Shown: piece after piece, positions 22,336 through 33,539 of the stretch
Layout: every line of letters starts with the position of its first letter
How positions within the stretch are numbered: position 1 is the stretch's first letter
DNA from: Platanthera guangdongensis
Taxonomy: Eukaryota > Streptophyta > Magnoliopsida > Asparagales > Orchidaceae
Assembly (NCBI GenBank): GCA_039583875.1
Contig: CM077165.1
Location: forward strand, 69,924,757 to 69,988,756
Direction of reading: 5' to 3'
Length of the DNA stretch: 64,000 nucleotides
The notes under the pieces: model-generated
What the model was told of the DNA's origin: nothing
The model's input: the letters and a program-made list of their open reading frames with translations, nothing else
Databases searched by the model: none
Program-made: the position numbers and the translations under genes

Positions 22336-22412
22336 AAGAAAATCCTGGACATTAAGAAAAATCAGAATTTTGCCTAGTCTTGGTCAATTTTTAGCTTTCA
22401 AAATCTTGGGGA

Positions 22413-25400
22413 TTATTTAAGACTTCCTCCATCTAACATTCCTAACTGATTTAGGAAGAAAGTGTGTTTCTTTTCATCCAAAGGCTTGGTGAAAATATCT
22501 CCCCTTTGTAAATCAGTTGGGATATATTGCAGTTCAATTTTATTCTTTTCAACATTGTCCCTTAAGAAATGATGTCTAATCTCTATGTGTTTTGTCCTAC
22601 TATGGAGGACTGGATTTTGAGCTATGGAAATAGCACTTGTATTGTCACAAAATATTTTTGACTTCTCTAAGTTGTAACCATAGTCTAGGAGTTGATTTTG
22701 AATCCACAATATTTGTGAACAACAACTACCTGCAGCCATATATTCAGCTTCAGCAGTTGAAGTTGACACAGATGTTTGTTTCTTGCAAAATCAGGAGACA
22801 AGTCTATCACCAAGGAACTGACAAGTTCCACTGGTGCTTTTCCTGTCAATTATGCATCCAGCATAATCAGCATCAGAGAATCCAGTTAACTCAAATGCTG
22901 AATCTTTTGGATACCAGAGACCTAGATTTGGACAACTTTTAACATACCTAAGAATCCTCTTTACTAATGTGAGGTGTGACTCTCTAGGGCTTACTTAGAA
23001 CCTAGCACATATACATGTAGCAAACATTATATCTGGTCTACTAGCTGTAAGATACAGTAAAGAGCCAATCATTGCTCTATATGTTGTCTGATCAACAGGT
23101 TTCCCATGTTCATCAGCATCCAATACAGCATTGGTAGGCATGGGTGTTTTCATACAAGATGCCTCAGACATGCCAAATTTCTTAACCAGCTCATTAGCAT
23201 ATTTGGTTTGAGAAATAAAGATGCCTTCAGCATGTTGTTTGACTTGCAATCCTAGGAAGAAGGATAGCTCACCCATGCTACTCATCTCAAATTTAGAATG
23301 CATTAGGTTAGAAAACCTTCTGCACAATTTTGAGTCAGTAGAACCAAAAATGATATCGTCTACATAAATTTGTACTAGTAGGGTATGGGACTTATGGGTT
23401 CTAATAAAAGGAGTTTGGTCTACTCTACCCCTTATAAAACCATTTTCCAAGAGAAAGCATGCTAGGGTCTCATACGATGCTCTAGGAGCTTGCTTGAGAC
23501 CATATAATGCTTTGTGTAGTTTGAAAACATAATCAGGGTGAGTTGGAGAGATAAAACCTGGAGGTTGTCTGACATAGACTTCCTCTTTAATGTCTCCATT
23601 TAAGAAGGCACTCTTGACATCCATCTGATAAACCTTGAAGCCTTTGTGAGCTGCATAAGCTAGAAAAATTCTGATGGCTTCCAATCTTGCAACAGGTGCA
23701 AAGGTCTGGTCGTAGTCAATTCCTTCTTCTTGAGAATATCCCTGGGCAACTAGCCTTGCCTTGTTCCTTATTATTACTCCTTGATCATCCAGTTTATTTC
23801 TGAATACCCATTTTGTTCCAACAATGGAATGATCCTTTGGCTTTGGCACTAGTTCTCATACTTTGTTCCTCTTAAATTGATGCAACTCCTCTTGTATGGC
23901 AATGATCCAGTGTGGATCTTGCTCTGCATCTTGAATGGACTGAGGTTCAATTTGAGAAAGGAAGCAGGTGTGCAACAGGTTTTGGTTGACCTGATTTCTG
24001 GTTTGCACACCAGCTGAGAGTTCTCCAATTATTTGGGTAATTGGATGGTCTCTTGATGTTACTAAATCAACAGGGGGTGTTGATTGTTCACCAACCTGTG
24101 TTGTTGTTTCCTCTTGTGGTACAACAACTGGCTCTTCAAATGGAGCTTCAATGTGTTGAGCATTGCTTTCATCTTCACTGCTTTCTTCTTCTTGAGCAAC
24201 CTGTAGCTTGTTCATATCTTCAACTAGAGAGTGTTCCTGCAAAGGTTCTATGGTAGAAGAAATCTTCTCCTTGAAAGACATGTTAGTTTCATCAAAAGAA
24301 ATATGAACAGATTCCTCAATTTTCAATGAAGATTTATTATATACCCTATAGGCCTTGCTGATCATGGAGTATCCCAGAAACACTCCTTCATCAGCTTTGG
24401 CTTGAAATTTTGCTAAATATTTCTTATCATTATTGTGAATATAGCAAGTGCAGCCAAAAATTCTGAAATAGTCAACTTTAGGTTTCTTCCCTTTGAGTAA
24501 TTCATAGGGAGTCTTTCCCTTCAGTTTATGTATCAGACTTCTGTTCAGCACATAGTTGGAGGTGTTCACTGCCTCTGCCCAGAAGGATAGAGGTAGATGA
24601 GCATCTGACAACAATGTAGTGGCAGATTCAATAAGGGTTCTATTTTTCCTTTCAGCTACCCCATTTTGTTGAGGAGTTCTAGGAGCTGAGAAAGTATGCC
24701 TGATCCCTTCACTCTGACAGAACTCTTGCATAAGAAGAGAATCAAACTCTGTCCCATGATCACTTCTGATCAGGGCAATGTGAGTATTGAACTCAATCTT
24801 TATACATTTGAGAAACTCTGTCAGACACTTAAAGTTATCAGACTTCTTCCTTAGAAAGAACACCCAAGTGAATCTAGAGAAGTCATCTACAATCACCAAA
24901 GTGTAGGATTTCCCTCCTAGGCTTTGTACTGTGATGGGTCCAAATAGATCCATGTGTAACAGATACAATATCCTAGGTGAATCACTCTTATTAAGTGACT
25001 TGAAACTGTTTTTAGTTTGCTTGCCTAATTGACAAGCCTTGCAGAGTCCTTCCTTCTTGTAGGGGCCAGAAGGTAGTCCTCTAACAAGGTTGTCCTTGGA
25101 TAGCCTAGCAATAGTTCTAAGGTTTAGGTGTCCTAATCTCTTATGCCATAAAACATTTGGTCTGCAAACTGAATTGAATAAACAGATATCTATAGTGGTT
25201 GAAAGAAAATCTACTAGGTAGATGTTACCTTTCCTTTTACCTGTCAACACAGTTGTGTTGTCCTTTGACTTGATTTTGCATAAGGTTTTGTTGAAGGTCA
25301 CCTGGTACCCTTCATCACATAGCTGACTGATGCTGATTAGGTTGTGCTTCCGTCCTTCCACATATGCTACTTTCTTGAAGGTTACAGAACCAATCTGGAT

Positions 25401-25577
25401 TGCTCCATAACCTTTAGTTTGTCCAAAGTTGGAGTCACCAAAGATAACCTTGGGTCCAAGCTTGGCTCTAAAGGAATTGAGGTTGTCCTTGTTCCCTGTC
25501 ATGTGCTTAGAGCACCCACTATCCAAATACCATTGCTGGTTAGATGTTGGATAGGTCTTCACCTGCACATGAAACAA
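22413..25577 (-). pseudogene. Copia-1 pol (protease, integrase, RT, RNase H) with three stops
   Basis: A single reading frame. The protease motif WYLDSGCSKHMTG is near codon 20 of this stretch. A pre-integrase HHCC zinc finger follows (WHKRLGHLN ... CKACQLGK). The integrase core has D in LHMDLFGP, D in IRSDHGTEF and E in GVAERKNR. RT has [22 protein letters not shown] and YVDD (23355-23366). RNase H has STAEAEYMA and CDNTSAI. Stops: TGA 23856-23858 (a Trp site), TAA 22995-22997 (probably Gln), TGA 22791-22793 (a Trp site). Catalytic residues are otherwise kept. Confidence 0.93.
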
Positions 25578-25578
25578 T

Positions 25579-27645
25579 TTACTTGTTTTTGACCCAGTTT
25601 ACCTTGGGCCTAGGTTGATAACCTCTAAATTCAGAAATGAAAGACATCCCTGGCTGACTCTTATATCCTTCAGGATGATATCTCCTTGGAGGTAAAATCC
25701 ATTCAGTATAAGGGTTGAAGGTTTGGGATGAAGAACCCTCAGGATTCAATTTTGACTTGCCTTTGAAAAAATTTCCAGAGCTCTGACCTCTGTTCGACGA
25801 TCTTGGAGCTGAGTTCGACGATCTTGGGTCAGATCGTCGAGCTCCGTTCGACGGTCGACTATGGCTGAGGTCAGGTATATGGGATCGTCGACCAGCGTTC
25901 GACGATCTTGGCTGATATCGTCGATCAGCGTTCGACGATTTGTCCTGAGATCGTCGAGCTGCGTTCGGCGATCGTCGATCTTCATTCGGCGATCGTCGAT
26001 CTCCGTTTGACGATTTGTGCTGGACTTTAGTTTTCTGAGGCAGATCAGAATTTTTCCTGTCAACCTCTACAACTCCCTTTCCCTTGCTAGAAATAAACTT
26101 GATGGGAGTTGTTAGGACTATAGGTTGGCTGGATGAAGCACCCAAGCCCAGTGTACTGTTAAGTCTAGAGTTCACTATGCTTGTGATGTCCATCAGCTTG
26201 ATGCTTCTCCCATTAAGGGATTCTTCAAGCTTCTTGGCCTCAGAGAGCTCACTTTTCAGTGTAGCTATTTGTTCTCTATAGTTCTCCAACTCCTGAGAGA
26301 GTTTGAGGTTTTCTGACTTTAAGCCATTGTGTTCAGATAATTGATTTCTGAGAGAGATGATCTCTTTCTCAGACTTTAGCAGATCTAAACACAATGCTTT
26401 AAATTCAGATTTAAAATCTTCTGAAGTAAAATCAAAAGAACTGATTACCTGATCTTCTTCAGGTTGAATCTCTGAGTCTGACTCTGACTCTTCTTCCTCT
26501 GAGTTGTGTTGTGAGGCATTAATTGCCATCATGCAGAATTCCTTTTCTTCTGCATCATCCTCATCATCATTGGAGCTGGAAGAGGCTTCTGACTCCTCTT
26601 CAGTCTCACTCCAGGATTCAGCAACAAATCCTTTCCTTGTATGCTTATTTTTGCTGGAAGAGGGCTTGCTATTGCCACTCCTTTTGGAGTCTTTCTCCTT
26701 TCTTCTTTCTTTTCTGTCCCTTCTGTCCTTGTTCTTGTTTTCTGGACAGTCAGGAACTATATGCCCTGGTTTCCTGCAACCAAAGCAAATAATGTCTTTG
26801 TTATTGCCAATGGACTTGTCATACCTTGGCTTATCCTGCTCCTTGTATGATCTTCTTCTGAAGTCCTTTCTGGCCATCTTATAGAATCTTTTGGCCAGCA
26901 AGCTGAGAAGTTCATCATTGCCTGTTCCTTTTTCTTCAGGCAGATCTTCAGTTGCAAGTAATGTTATAGTCTTCTCCTTTCTTGTGGCTGGTGAAGCAGC
27001 CTTCTATTCTTCTTCTCTGTTCTTGATGAGTAGCTCATAAGAACCCAACAAGGCTTCAGTGGTGATCTCATTCAGACTTCTGGCATCTTTAATTGGCCAG
27101 ATTCTTGAATCCCAAGTGCTGGGGAAGCACATTAGGATCTTGTCATTAAGTTCTGTCAGTGAGATCTCTTTGTCTAATGTCCTCAGTTCACTGACAATTA
27201 GACTCAGTCTGTTGTACATGTCTCCCACTGACTCTGTTTCTCCCTTCTTGAAGTTCTTATATTGGGAGATGAGATGGGATCTTCTGTCCTTTCTCTCATC
27301 AGCTGAGCCAGAGACAATTTCAGAGAGCTTGTCCCAAATCTCCTTGGCTGAATTGCATTCAGCTACTTTTTGAAAAATGTCATCTGACATTGTCTGAGCT
27401 AAAATGTTCATTGCCTTGGCATCAGCCACTTTCCACTTTTTGATGTCAGCATCTGTTCCTGATGGAGGTGGAACAGCATTTGTGCTTGTGCCCTCTGGAG
27501 GTCTTAGACACACTGTCAAAACAGAATTAAAAATGTCTTCGTCAATAGAATTCATGTAGAGTCTAATCCTTGCTTTCCAAAGTGCAAACTTTGACAGATT
27601 GCACACTGGAGGTCTGGTGCTAGCATAATCTTTGTTTTGGGCCAT
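25579..27645 (-). pseudogene. Copia-1 gag with one amber stop
   Basis: The start is at 27645 (MAQNKDYAS). The N-terminal UBN2-type capsid region runs to an in-frame TAG at 27004-27006, where Gln is likely. The same frame continues through a zinc knuckle CFGCRKPGHIVPDC (CX2CX4HX4C), an acidic Ser/Glu-rich stretch, a coiled-coil-like stretch, and an Arg-rich repeat SSNxxRRS coded by the CGTCGA array (25785-26015). It ends at 25579. The pol frame differs by one base from the gag frame here, so a programmed frameshift or a mutation is needed to link them. Confidence 0.92.
25785..26015 (-). repeat. CGTCGA repeat array inside gag
   Basis: Around ten copies of the LTR motif (GATCGTCGAnnnnnGTTCGACGAT type) within the coding sequence of gag, kept in frame as SSNxxRRS peptides. 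Confidence 0.93.
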
Positions 27646-27756
27646 GACTTGTGCAAGCTAAATCTAATAATGAAATATAAAAGAAGGATCTAGATTGGGA
27701 TCTTGGGGTTCAGGTGTTAGCCTGTACAACCAAACAGATATGGTATGTTTAACCAA

Positions 27757-27773
27757 CCTCCCTCTGATACCAA
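27757..27773 (-). promoter_or_regulatory. Primer binding site of Copia-1
   Basis: On the minus strand TTGGTATCAGAGGGAGG, one base from the LTR end at 27775. tRNA-Met type. Confidence 0.94.
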
Positions 27774-27774
27774 T

Positions 27775-29316
27775 TGAAAGGGGAAACTAGATCTGATATA
27801 CTCTAGAGGGGGGGTGAATAGAGTATATGGTGCTTTTAAAACACAAAGAAAAACTTTTGCAAAGCTTTACAACAATTGTTGTAATGAGTGTGAGCAGGGA
27901 AGCAGAAATAAAACCAATCACAAAACTAAGCTATGCAGAGATTAAGCACAAGAAAATCTAGGCCAGAAACAAAAAGAAAACATGCAGAACCAGATGACAC
28001 AAGGAATTATAGTAGTTCCCCAAACTTGGGTACATCCACTCTTCTACCACCCTAGGTAGGAATCCACTGCAGGATGAGTTGATCAGGTGTCCTGAGCACC
28101 AATGAGCTTTTGATAAGGTGCTCAAAAACCAAATCAGATTTTTTGATCAGGTGTCTTGCCACCAATGAGCTTTTGACAAGGTGCTCAAAAACCAGATTCA
28201 AACTTTTGAAGGGAGTTTGAAAAACCCTTTACAGAATGGGGGTGAGAGAGTGATGGCAGTCTTCTCTTTCTCAAGCAACTGAGAAGACTATGTGGATTCA
28301 GTGATGTTGTCAAAGCTCCCCCTGAGTCCTTGAAATCTTCAGGAAGATGAGCTTTGCTGAGGGTGATAGGCCTTCAAAGATAGATCTCCAGCACAAGATG
28401 ATTTCAGCAAGCTGAAATATTGAGAGTCTGGAGTCTTGAAATGATGTTGGCCTTGAACACTTGAGAGCTGAAGAGATCTGAAGATTTTTGAAAGCTTGAT
28501 CTCTCTGATGAGTGTTCTTCAGAATTCTTGTTGACAGAAGATTGAGAGAGTCTCTGTATTCTGAGTTCTGTGTGCTCTCCTTGTCAATCTCTGTATTTCT
28601 TCACTATTCCATTCAAAAAAACATTCTTTCTTTTATTCTCTGTGTCTGAATAGGATATCACTCTGTCAAAGATAGCCGTTGGTCTGCATTGATTACAGCC
28701 TTAATTGCATAATTTCTTCTGAAGGAAAGTCCACTGATTTGTTCCTTGAAAAATCCCTTGAAACTTGCTCCAGAAGTAAATGAAAACGGTTGGCAGATCT
28801 TCTGAATTAAATGCAGAATAACTTCTATCTGATTTGAATTTGAATTCTGAAAGATAACTGAAATCGTCGAACTGGGCTCTGCTATCGTCGAGCTGAGCTC
28901 AGCGAACTGGAAAATCCAAGTAGCAATAAAATCGTCGATCTGAGCTCAAAGATCGTCGAACTGAGCTCAGAGATAAGGATCTAATGCAGAGTCAAAATCG
29001 TCGACCTGAGCTCAGCGATCGTCGAATGGAGTTCGACGATATTGAGAAGTTGAGCTCAGCGATCGTCGAATGGAGCTCGACGATCTGTCGAAGTTGAGCT
29101 AGACGATCGTCGACCGGAGTTCGACGAAACGTCGTGCTGAGCTCGACGATTGGACTTAGTCTCCAGAAAGACTTGGTCTTCAGGGCAGCTTCCAAACCTA
29201 GACTCCTGACCCTTAGACTCAATTCTAATTGACCTATTAAGCTATACAGAAGGTCAAACACAGATTCCTAGAGACATAGTGATCCTGACCCAAATTAGTA
29301 ATAGGGTGTTCCAACA
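27775..29316 (-). repeat. Copia-1 5' LTR (1542 bp)
   Basis: Same length as the 3' LTR, with about 11 substitutions counted by eye. It carries the CGTCGA array at 28860-29155, the conserved block at 28009-28075, and the terminal hairpin at 27796-27828. The 89-codon ORF at 28992-29261 only reads the array and its flank. Confidence 0.95.
27796..27828 (-). other. U5 hairpin with C-rich loop (Copia-1)
   Basis: Sense strand: stem ATATACTCTA / TAGAGTATAT (10 perfect pairs) around loop TTCACCCCCCCTC. It lies 21 bp inside the LTR end, close to the PBS. Equivalent hairpins: 17425-17457, 7930-7957, 42054-42082 and 62858-62892. Confidence 0.85.
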
Positions 29317-29321
29317 AATAT

Positions 29322-31775
29322 AAAAAAAACCTAATCTAATTCCTACCTACCCGAGCCCCCCCCCCCCCCCCACCCCGGTTCTTTTAATCCCGCAAGCCTG
29401 TCTCCCGTGCCAATCCCGTCTGCCGCAGGAAAGCCGCGACTCCCCCATTCCCGTCTCCAGCCAGCCGCGCGCAGGTCATCGCCGCCTCATCCTGCTCCAG
29501 GCGCCGCCTCCTCCTGCTTTAGGAGCCGCCTCCTCCGGCTTCTACCCCTCTTGCTTTGGTCGACAGCTCCCCCCCCCTCCGATGCTAGGGCTGGCGGCCT
29601 CCTGCTCCTCCAGAGGCCGACTGCTCCCTTCCCTCTTTCTCCTAGGGTCGGCAAGTCCTCCTCTTCGTCGATCAGCGAAGGCAGCCGCCTCCCCTTCCCT
29701 CGGCAGCCCTCTTCCTCTCCGATTGGGCCGTTTTTGCAAGAAGAGCGCCTAGGGTTTTCTTCCCTCTCTTTTTTTGAGCCCGGATTTGTTCTCCTTGGGT
29801 AAGAACTCACTCTTTTCCATCTCTTTTGAGTTCCCTAATTTTCTTGGGAATTATTTGGCTCCAAATTATTGTGTAGATCTTGTTTTTCAGATTTTTGCCC
29901 CTTTGTAATCGTCTAACCTTTGGATTTTTTGTGTTCTCCAGCATCGTTCGTCGCCCCTTGGCGGTTCGTGAAGCAAATCCCTCTTCGAATTAGGGTTTTC
30001 CCTAACCCAAGCATCGCCAAATCCCCGCTTCTGCGCGGTAGCTCTCGTCCCCTGACTCTTGAGGGAGATTCAAAATAGGATTTCTGATTTCTCTTGCGCC
30101 GCTTAGCTGCCACCGCCAATTTCAGCTTCCTTCAGGCAAGTAGAGATCACCTCTCTCTTGCAAACATTGAACTTAATTGTTTTGTCCGACCTTATATTTA
30201 TATGAATTAATCTTTGATAGCTGGTTTTGTCAGTTAAATTTTGGCATTGAAATATTTATTAGACTTGTTCTTAGTTTGAGATTCACGCGATAGAATTAGC
30301 ATGAGTCGTGAATATAAATAATGATATTTGAGTAATTGAGAGACGAGTTAGTGAATGATGGTTAATTGGATATTCAATTTGAGGATTGGTATTTTTATTT
30401 GATGAATAAAAATGAGGACAGTAAGCTTGAGTACGAGCATTAATAGATTTGAATGATTATTGTTAAGGCTCCTGGTTAGGGATTTAAAGATGGTTGAGTT
30501 ATGTCACGCTCGTACCGTACACACTTTTGAATTGGAAAAAATCACATTTGTAACGAATTATGGATAACAAATATATGTTTGGTGATTCGATATCATGCTC
30601 GGTAGTAAACTCATGTTTTTCTTGGAAGATAACTGTGCCCTAGAAATTATTAACCTAGGCGAATTTTTGACATCTCCGATCCAATACACTTCAACTTACC
30701 TCTGCTTTTTACTCGAAAATTATCCGGTTTCTGATGTATGTCTGGTTTCTGATGTATGTCTAGTTTCTAATGTCTGTCTGCTTTCTGATGTCTGTCTGAT
30801 TGTAAGACCCGAGTAAAACTTATTTTCAATCTGATCTTTCTCGTTGACGTGAATCTATATCACGATCTGACGTTTCCTCTCATAATATTGTCATAAAATA
30901 ATATGATAAATAATCTCGTATGAAACTTGAAAACAAATCTGTGGTTGTAAGCAAATCCTTGAACTGTAGCGTCTAACTGGGCATCTGTCTGTTGGCATGG
31001 TCACGGCAAGCAGGATTACTTTTCCAATAAGACTTGCACTCAGATCTGATCGTGAGCCATGTGCGTCCGCTATAGTACCTACACCCTTCATCGATCACAG
31101 CTTACAACCTATTACATGAATAATTTTAGGCTATTCTCCGAAGTAGTCTAATTAACTAACATGATCTGTTTAACTTTTTGTTTGTTTGTCCCGGATAGTT
31201 TTGCTTCATGAGAATCTGGTACTCATACTTTTCTGCTTCTATTACTGTTCTGTACCTTATTTTGCTCATTCTGTTTATTTCAATGTTCTGAGGCTTTTCC
31301 TTTGTGTTTTGGAATTGCCTTAGCTTTCGTGTCAGCACCGCCAGGTACTCGAGCCCGGTCTGCTTCAAGTTTCAGGTTCTATGTTTATCTTTCTTTAACT
31401 GTCAAATAATTCTTTTATGTAATAATTGCAATCAGTCATTTTCTCTGATATCATGGACAACTGCTAGGCTATATAAATATTTATGTACTAGAATCTGAAA
31501 TTAATGCATGTGCACCATCTGTTGAATCATAACTGCATGAAAACTATAACAACAGCCTGCAAAACATGAATTTTACAAAATATATATGCTTTTAAAACTT
31601 TGAAAGCTTCCGCATAATAATAAAAACATGTTTTTCCCAAAAATAACTACTTTAAAACTATTTTCAGTGTTCTTTGCTTCCGCCTTAGCAGGCATGACTT
31701 TATTTCCGCCCATGCCTGTGGCATCACGGCTCGTCTCAAAGCGCACTCTGACTCCTGTCGAGACGGGTCGTGACA
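29322..31775 (+). repeat. LARD-1 right LTR (main part)
   Basis: It continues the LTR begun at 17360-17403; Copia-1 and one duplication copy lie between. Together about 2498 bp, near the 2493 bp of the left LTR. It ends GGGTCGTGACA at 31775, followed by atgat. GC-rich ORFs (29407-29810) are the same non-genic frames seen in the left LTR. Confidence 0.93.
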
Positions 31776-31945
31776 ATGATGATGTTTGCGTTGAGAGCGG
31801 AGAAGGAAGGTGAAGGAGACACTCCAATCCGGGTAGTTGGGACCGATGAGTTGGAAACGATGCCAAGGTTACTCGAAGGAGCGGGAGGAGTAGGAGGAGG
31901 AGCGGCAGCGAGAGTAGTTGTGGTAGAGATATCAGAGGTTGTCAT
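31776..31945 (-). pseudogene. Copia-2 gag, N-terminus
   Basis: ATG at 31945 begins MTTSDISTTTTLAAAP, a Ser/Thr/Pro/Ala-rich start. It runs to the LARD-1 insertion at 31780; the rest of gag is at 13571 and leftwards. Confidence 0.75.
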
Positions 31946-32358
31946 AGAAGAGAGAAGTATAAGTCACGACAAGAAGGAGAGGCCGCGATGACAAAGAACA
32001 GGTAGTGGAGACAAAGTGCATGGTGCGACTAGAAAAGGATGGTGCGGAGACTAGGCACAGGTCACGACAAGAAGAGCAGGTCGTGACGACTTAAGAACTG
32101 GTCGCGACTATAAAAGGAGGATGCGGCGACTAAAGAGAAGTCACTATAAGAGGAACAGGTCACGGCGAGAAGAAAGAGGAATCAAAGAGGCCGCGCACAC
32201 AAAGGGCAATGACAAGGAGAGAAAGAAACCACGCGAATAGGTAGAAAGCAGGCAGAAGAAACAAGTCCCGAAGACAGGTCACGAGAAGAAGAAGCGAGCC
32301 GCGTGGACAGAGAGGGCTCACAGAATCAGGAGGAAAAGATCGAGTCCCTCTGATACCA
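31946..32358 (-). other. Copia-2 leader and primer binding site
   Basis: A purine-rich leader (on the plus strand) with degenerate repeats of GGTCACGACAAGAAG. The PBS TGGTATCAGAGGGACTCG is on the minus strand at 32341-32358, directly against the LTR. Confidence 0.8.
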
Positions 32359-32786
32359 TGTGCGAACAAAAAACAAACAGGCTAAATATTTGGAATAACA
32401 AATTTTATTTTCCAAAAAAGGTGTGTATTACAAAGGTATAGCCTCCCTTTTATACAATGGAGGAGATGACAGAGATTACAAACAAGCAATGTGGGACTAA
32501 ATAATTACAAGTATATGCAGCTTTACAAATAAACAAACCAAACAACTCGCGTCGTTAGACAAGCTGGATAACCGCTCGACAACCACCAGAAGGAGAGAAC
32601 AAGCTGCCACAGAGAACAAGCCTCCACAGGAGACTTCTAGACCACCGGTCTCCAAGTTGCCTGAGACAAACCACCAGGCTGCTGGGATACCAAACAGCAA
32701 CAGCCAGGCAGACAAGCCGCTAGGATAAACCGCCAGACCGGCCGGCCTCCGAACAGCAACAGACCGCCGTCCTCCATACTGGAACA
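32359..32786 (-). repeat. Copia-2 5' LTR (about 428 bp)
   Basis: On the minus strand it ends ...GTTCGCACA at 32359 beside the PBS. A start at TGTTCCAGTATGG (32786) fits TG...CA and the point where the older gene relic resumes. TATAAAAG on the minus strand at 32447-32454, with AATAAAA downstream as a poly(A) signal candidate. The outer boundary is inferred. Confidence 0.7.
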
Positions 32787-33419
32787 CCTCCAAAGGAAGG
32801 CATCCCCGAAGTCCTTCCCCAGGAAGATCTTGTGCAACTCGGCGTCATCACTGGATAGTGTTGGAGGCCTATATACCTCCTCGCACTTTTCCTGGGGGAA
32901 GAAGGGAATGTTTCCCAGGTCGCCCTTGATGAAGACGACCTTGGACACCTAGTTATGGTTGTTGTTCGCAGTCTCGCGAACCTTGATGTGCGAGCCCATC
33001 AGGAAGGTGACCCCGTCATTGGTCGCGCGGTCGGTGAATAGCTTGCGGAAGACAGCGAGGTTGAATCCAATCCGCTCCAGGCGGATGAAGCAGGCGAATG
33101 CGACCAACATAGCGATCGCATTTGTGTTCAGCAGCACGGGCACCGCGCCGAAATACTTGAGGATCTGGTGGATTTCCGGTCAGAGAGGTAGGTGCAAACA
33201 CACCTCGAAGTGTGAGATGTGGAAGGCGAGCTCGTCCCGATAGAAGGAATTAATGGACTCGCCCTTTGCGGGTCAGCGTGCCTCATAGCCAGGGGTCACG
33301 TACTCGGAGTTGAAGTTGTCGAGCTCGCGCTCGGTGGTATTTCCTTCAAAGAAAAGGTCGTCAGCGAAATGTCGGGCGCACTTGGACTGCCCGTCGGCAT
33401 CAGGTCGCATCTTCCCCAT
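32787..33419 (-). pseudogene. Relic of a 'putative gypsy type transposon' (PF04195-like) gene
   Basis: From ATG at 33419 the frame gives FHISHFEV..., QILKYFGAVPVLLN, MLVAFACFIRLERIGFNLAVFRKLFT, then VVFIKGDLGNIPFF and FLGKDFGDAFLW. The pattern recalls the plant PF04195 family found in large Gypsy-related elements. Three in-frame stops (33273-33275, 33180-33182, 32949-32951) break it, and Copia-2 truncates it at 32786. A TATA box lies about 100 bp upstream. Function unknown; family assigned from memory of the domain pattern. Confidence 0.65.
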
Positions 33420-33520
33420 ATACGGAAAAGGGTTGGGGTGCGATTGCAGGTAACGAGAAGAGCAGCAAAGAGGGGGTACAAATACAATAAAGGAGATGGC
33501 CATGGGGGTTGGTCAGGGGG

Positions 33521-33530
33521 CCTATTTATA
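33521..33530 (-). promoter_or_regulatory. TATA box before the PF04195-like relic
   Basis: TATAAATAGG on the minus strand. The ATG at 33503 is too close to it to be the start codon, which favours the ATG at 33419. Confidence 0.55.
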
Positions 33531-33539
33531 GAAAACAAA

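Larger units (their letters stand above)
17404..29316 (-). mobile_element. Copia-1, SIRE-type element (11.9 kb), complete but inactivated
   Basis: Flanked by aatat duplications (17399-17403, 29317-29321). It has two 1542-bp LTRs, a tRNA-Met-type PBS, gag, pol (protease, integrase, RT, RNase H), a third env-like ORF and a PPT. This order with an extra ORF after pol is the layout of the SIRE/Maximus lineage. By eye the LTRs differ at about 11 bases (0.7%), so insertion is fairly recent. All three ORFs carry stops or frameshifts, so it could move only with help. Confidence 0.95.
13572..31775 (+). mobile_element. LARD-1, non-coding Gypsy-type element with Copia-1 nested in it
   Basis: A complete element flanked by atgat duplications. 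The left LTR is 13572-16064 and the right LTR is 17360-17403 plus 29322-31775. The internal region is only 16065-17359 (1295 bp) and has no gag or pol. PBS, leader hairpins and the PPT with its upstream GGGACGAAACTTCCTAAG look like the Tekay/Del chromovirus pattern. This fits a large retrotransposon derivative moved by proteins of another element. I count about 43 base differences between the LTRs (about 1.7%), more than in the nested Copia-1, as expected from the order of insertion. Confidence 0.92.
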
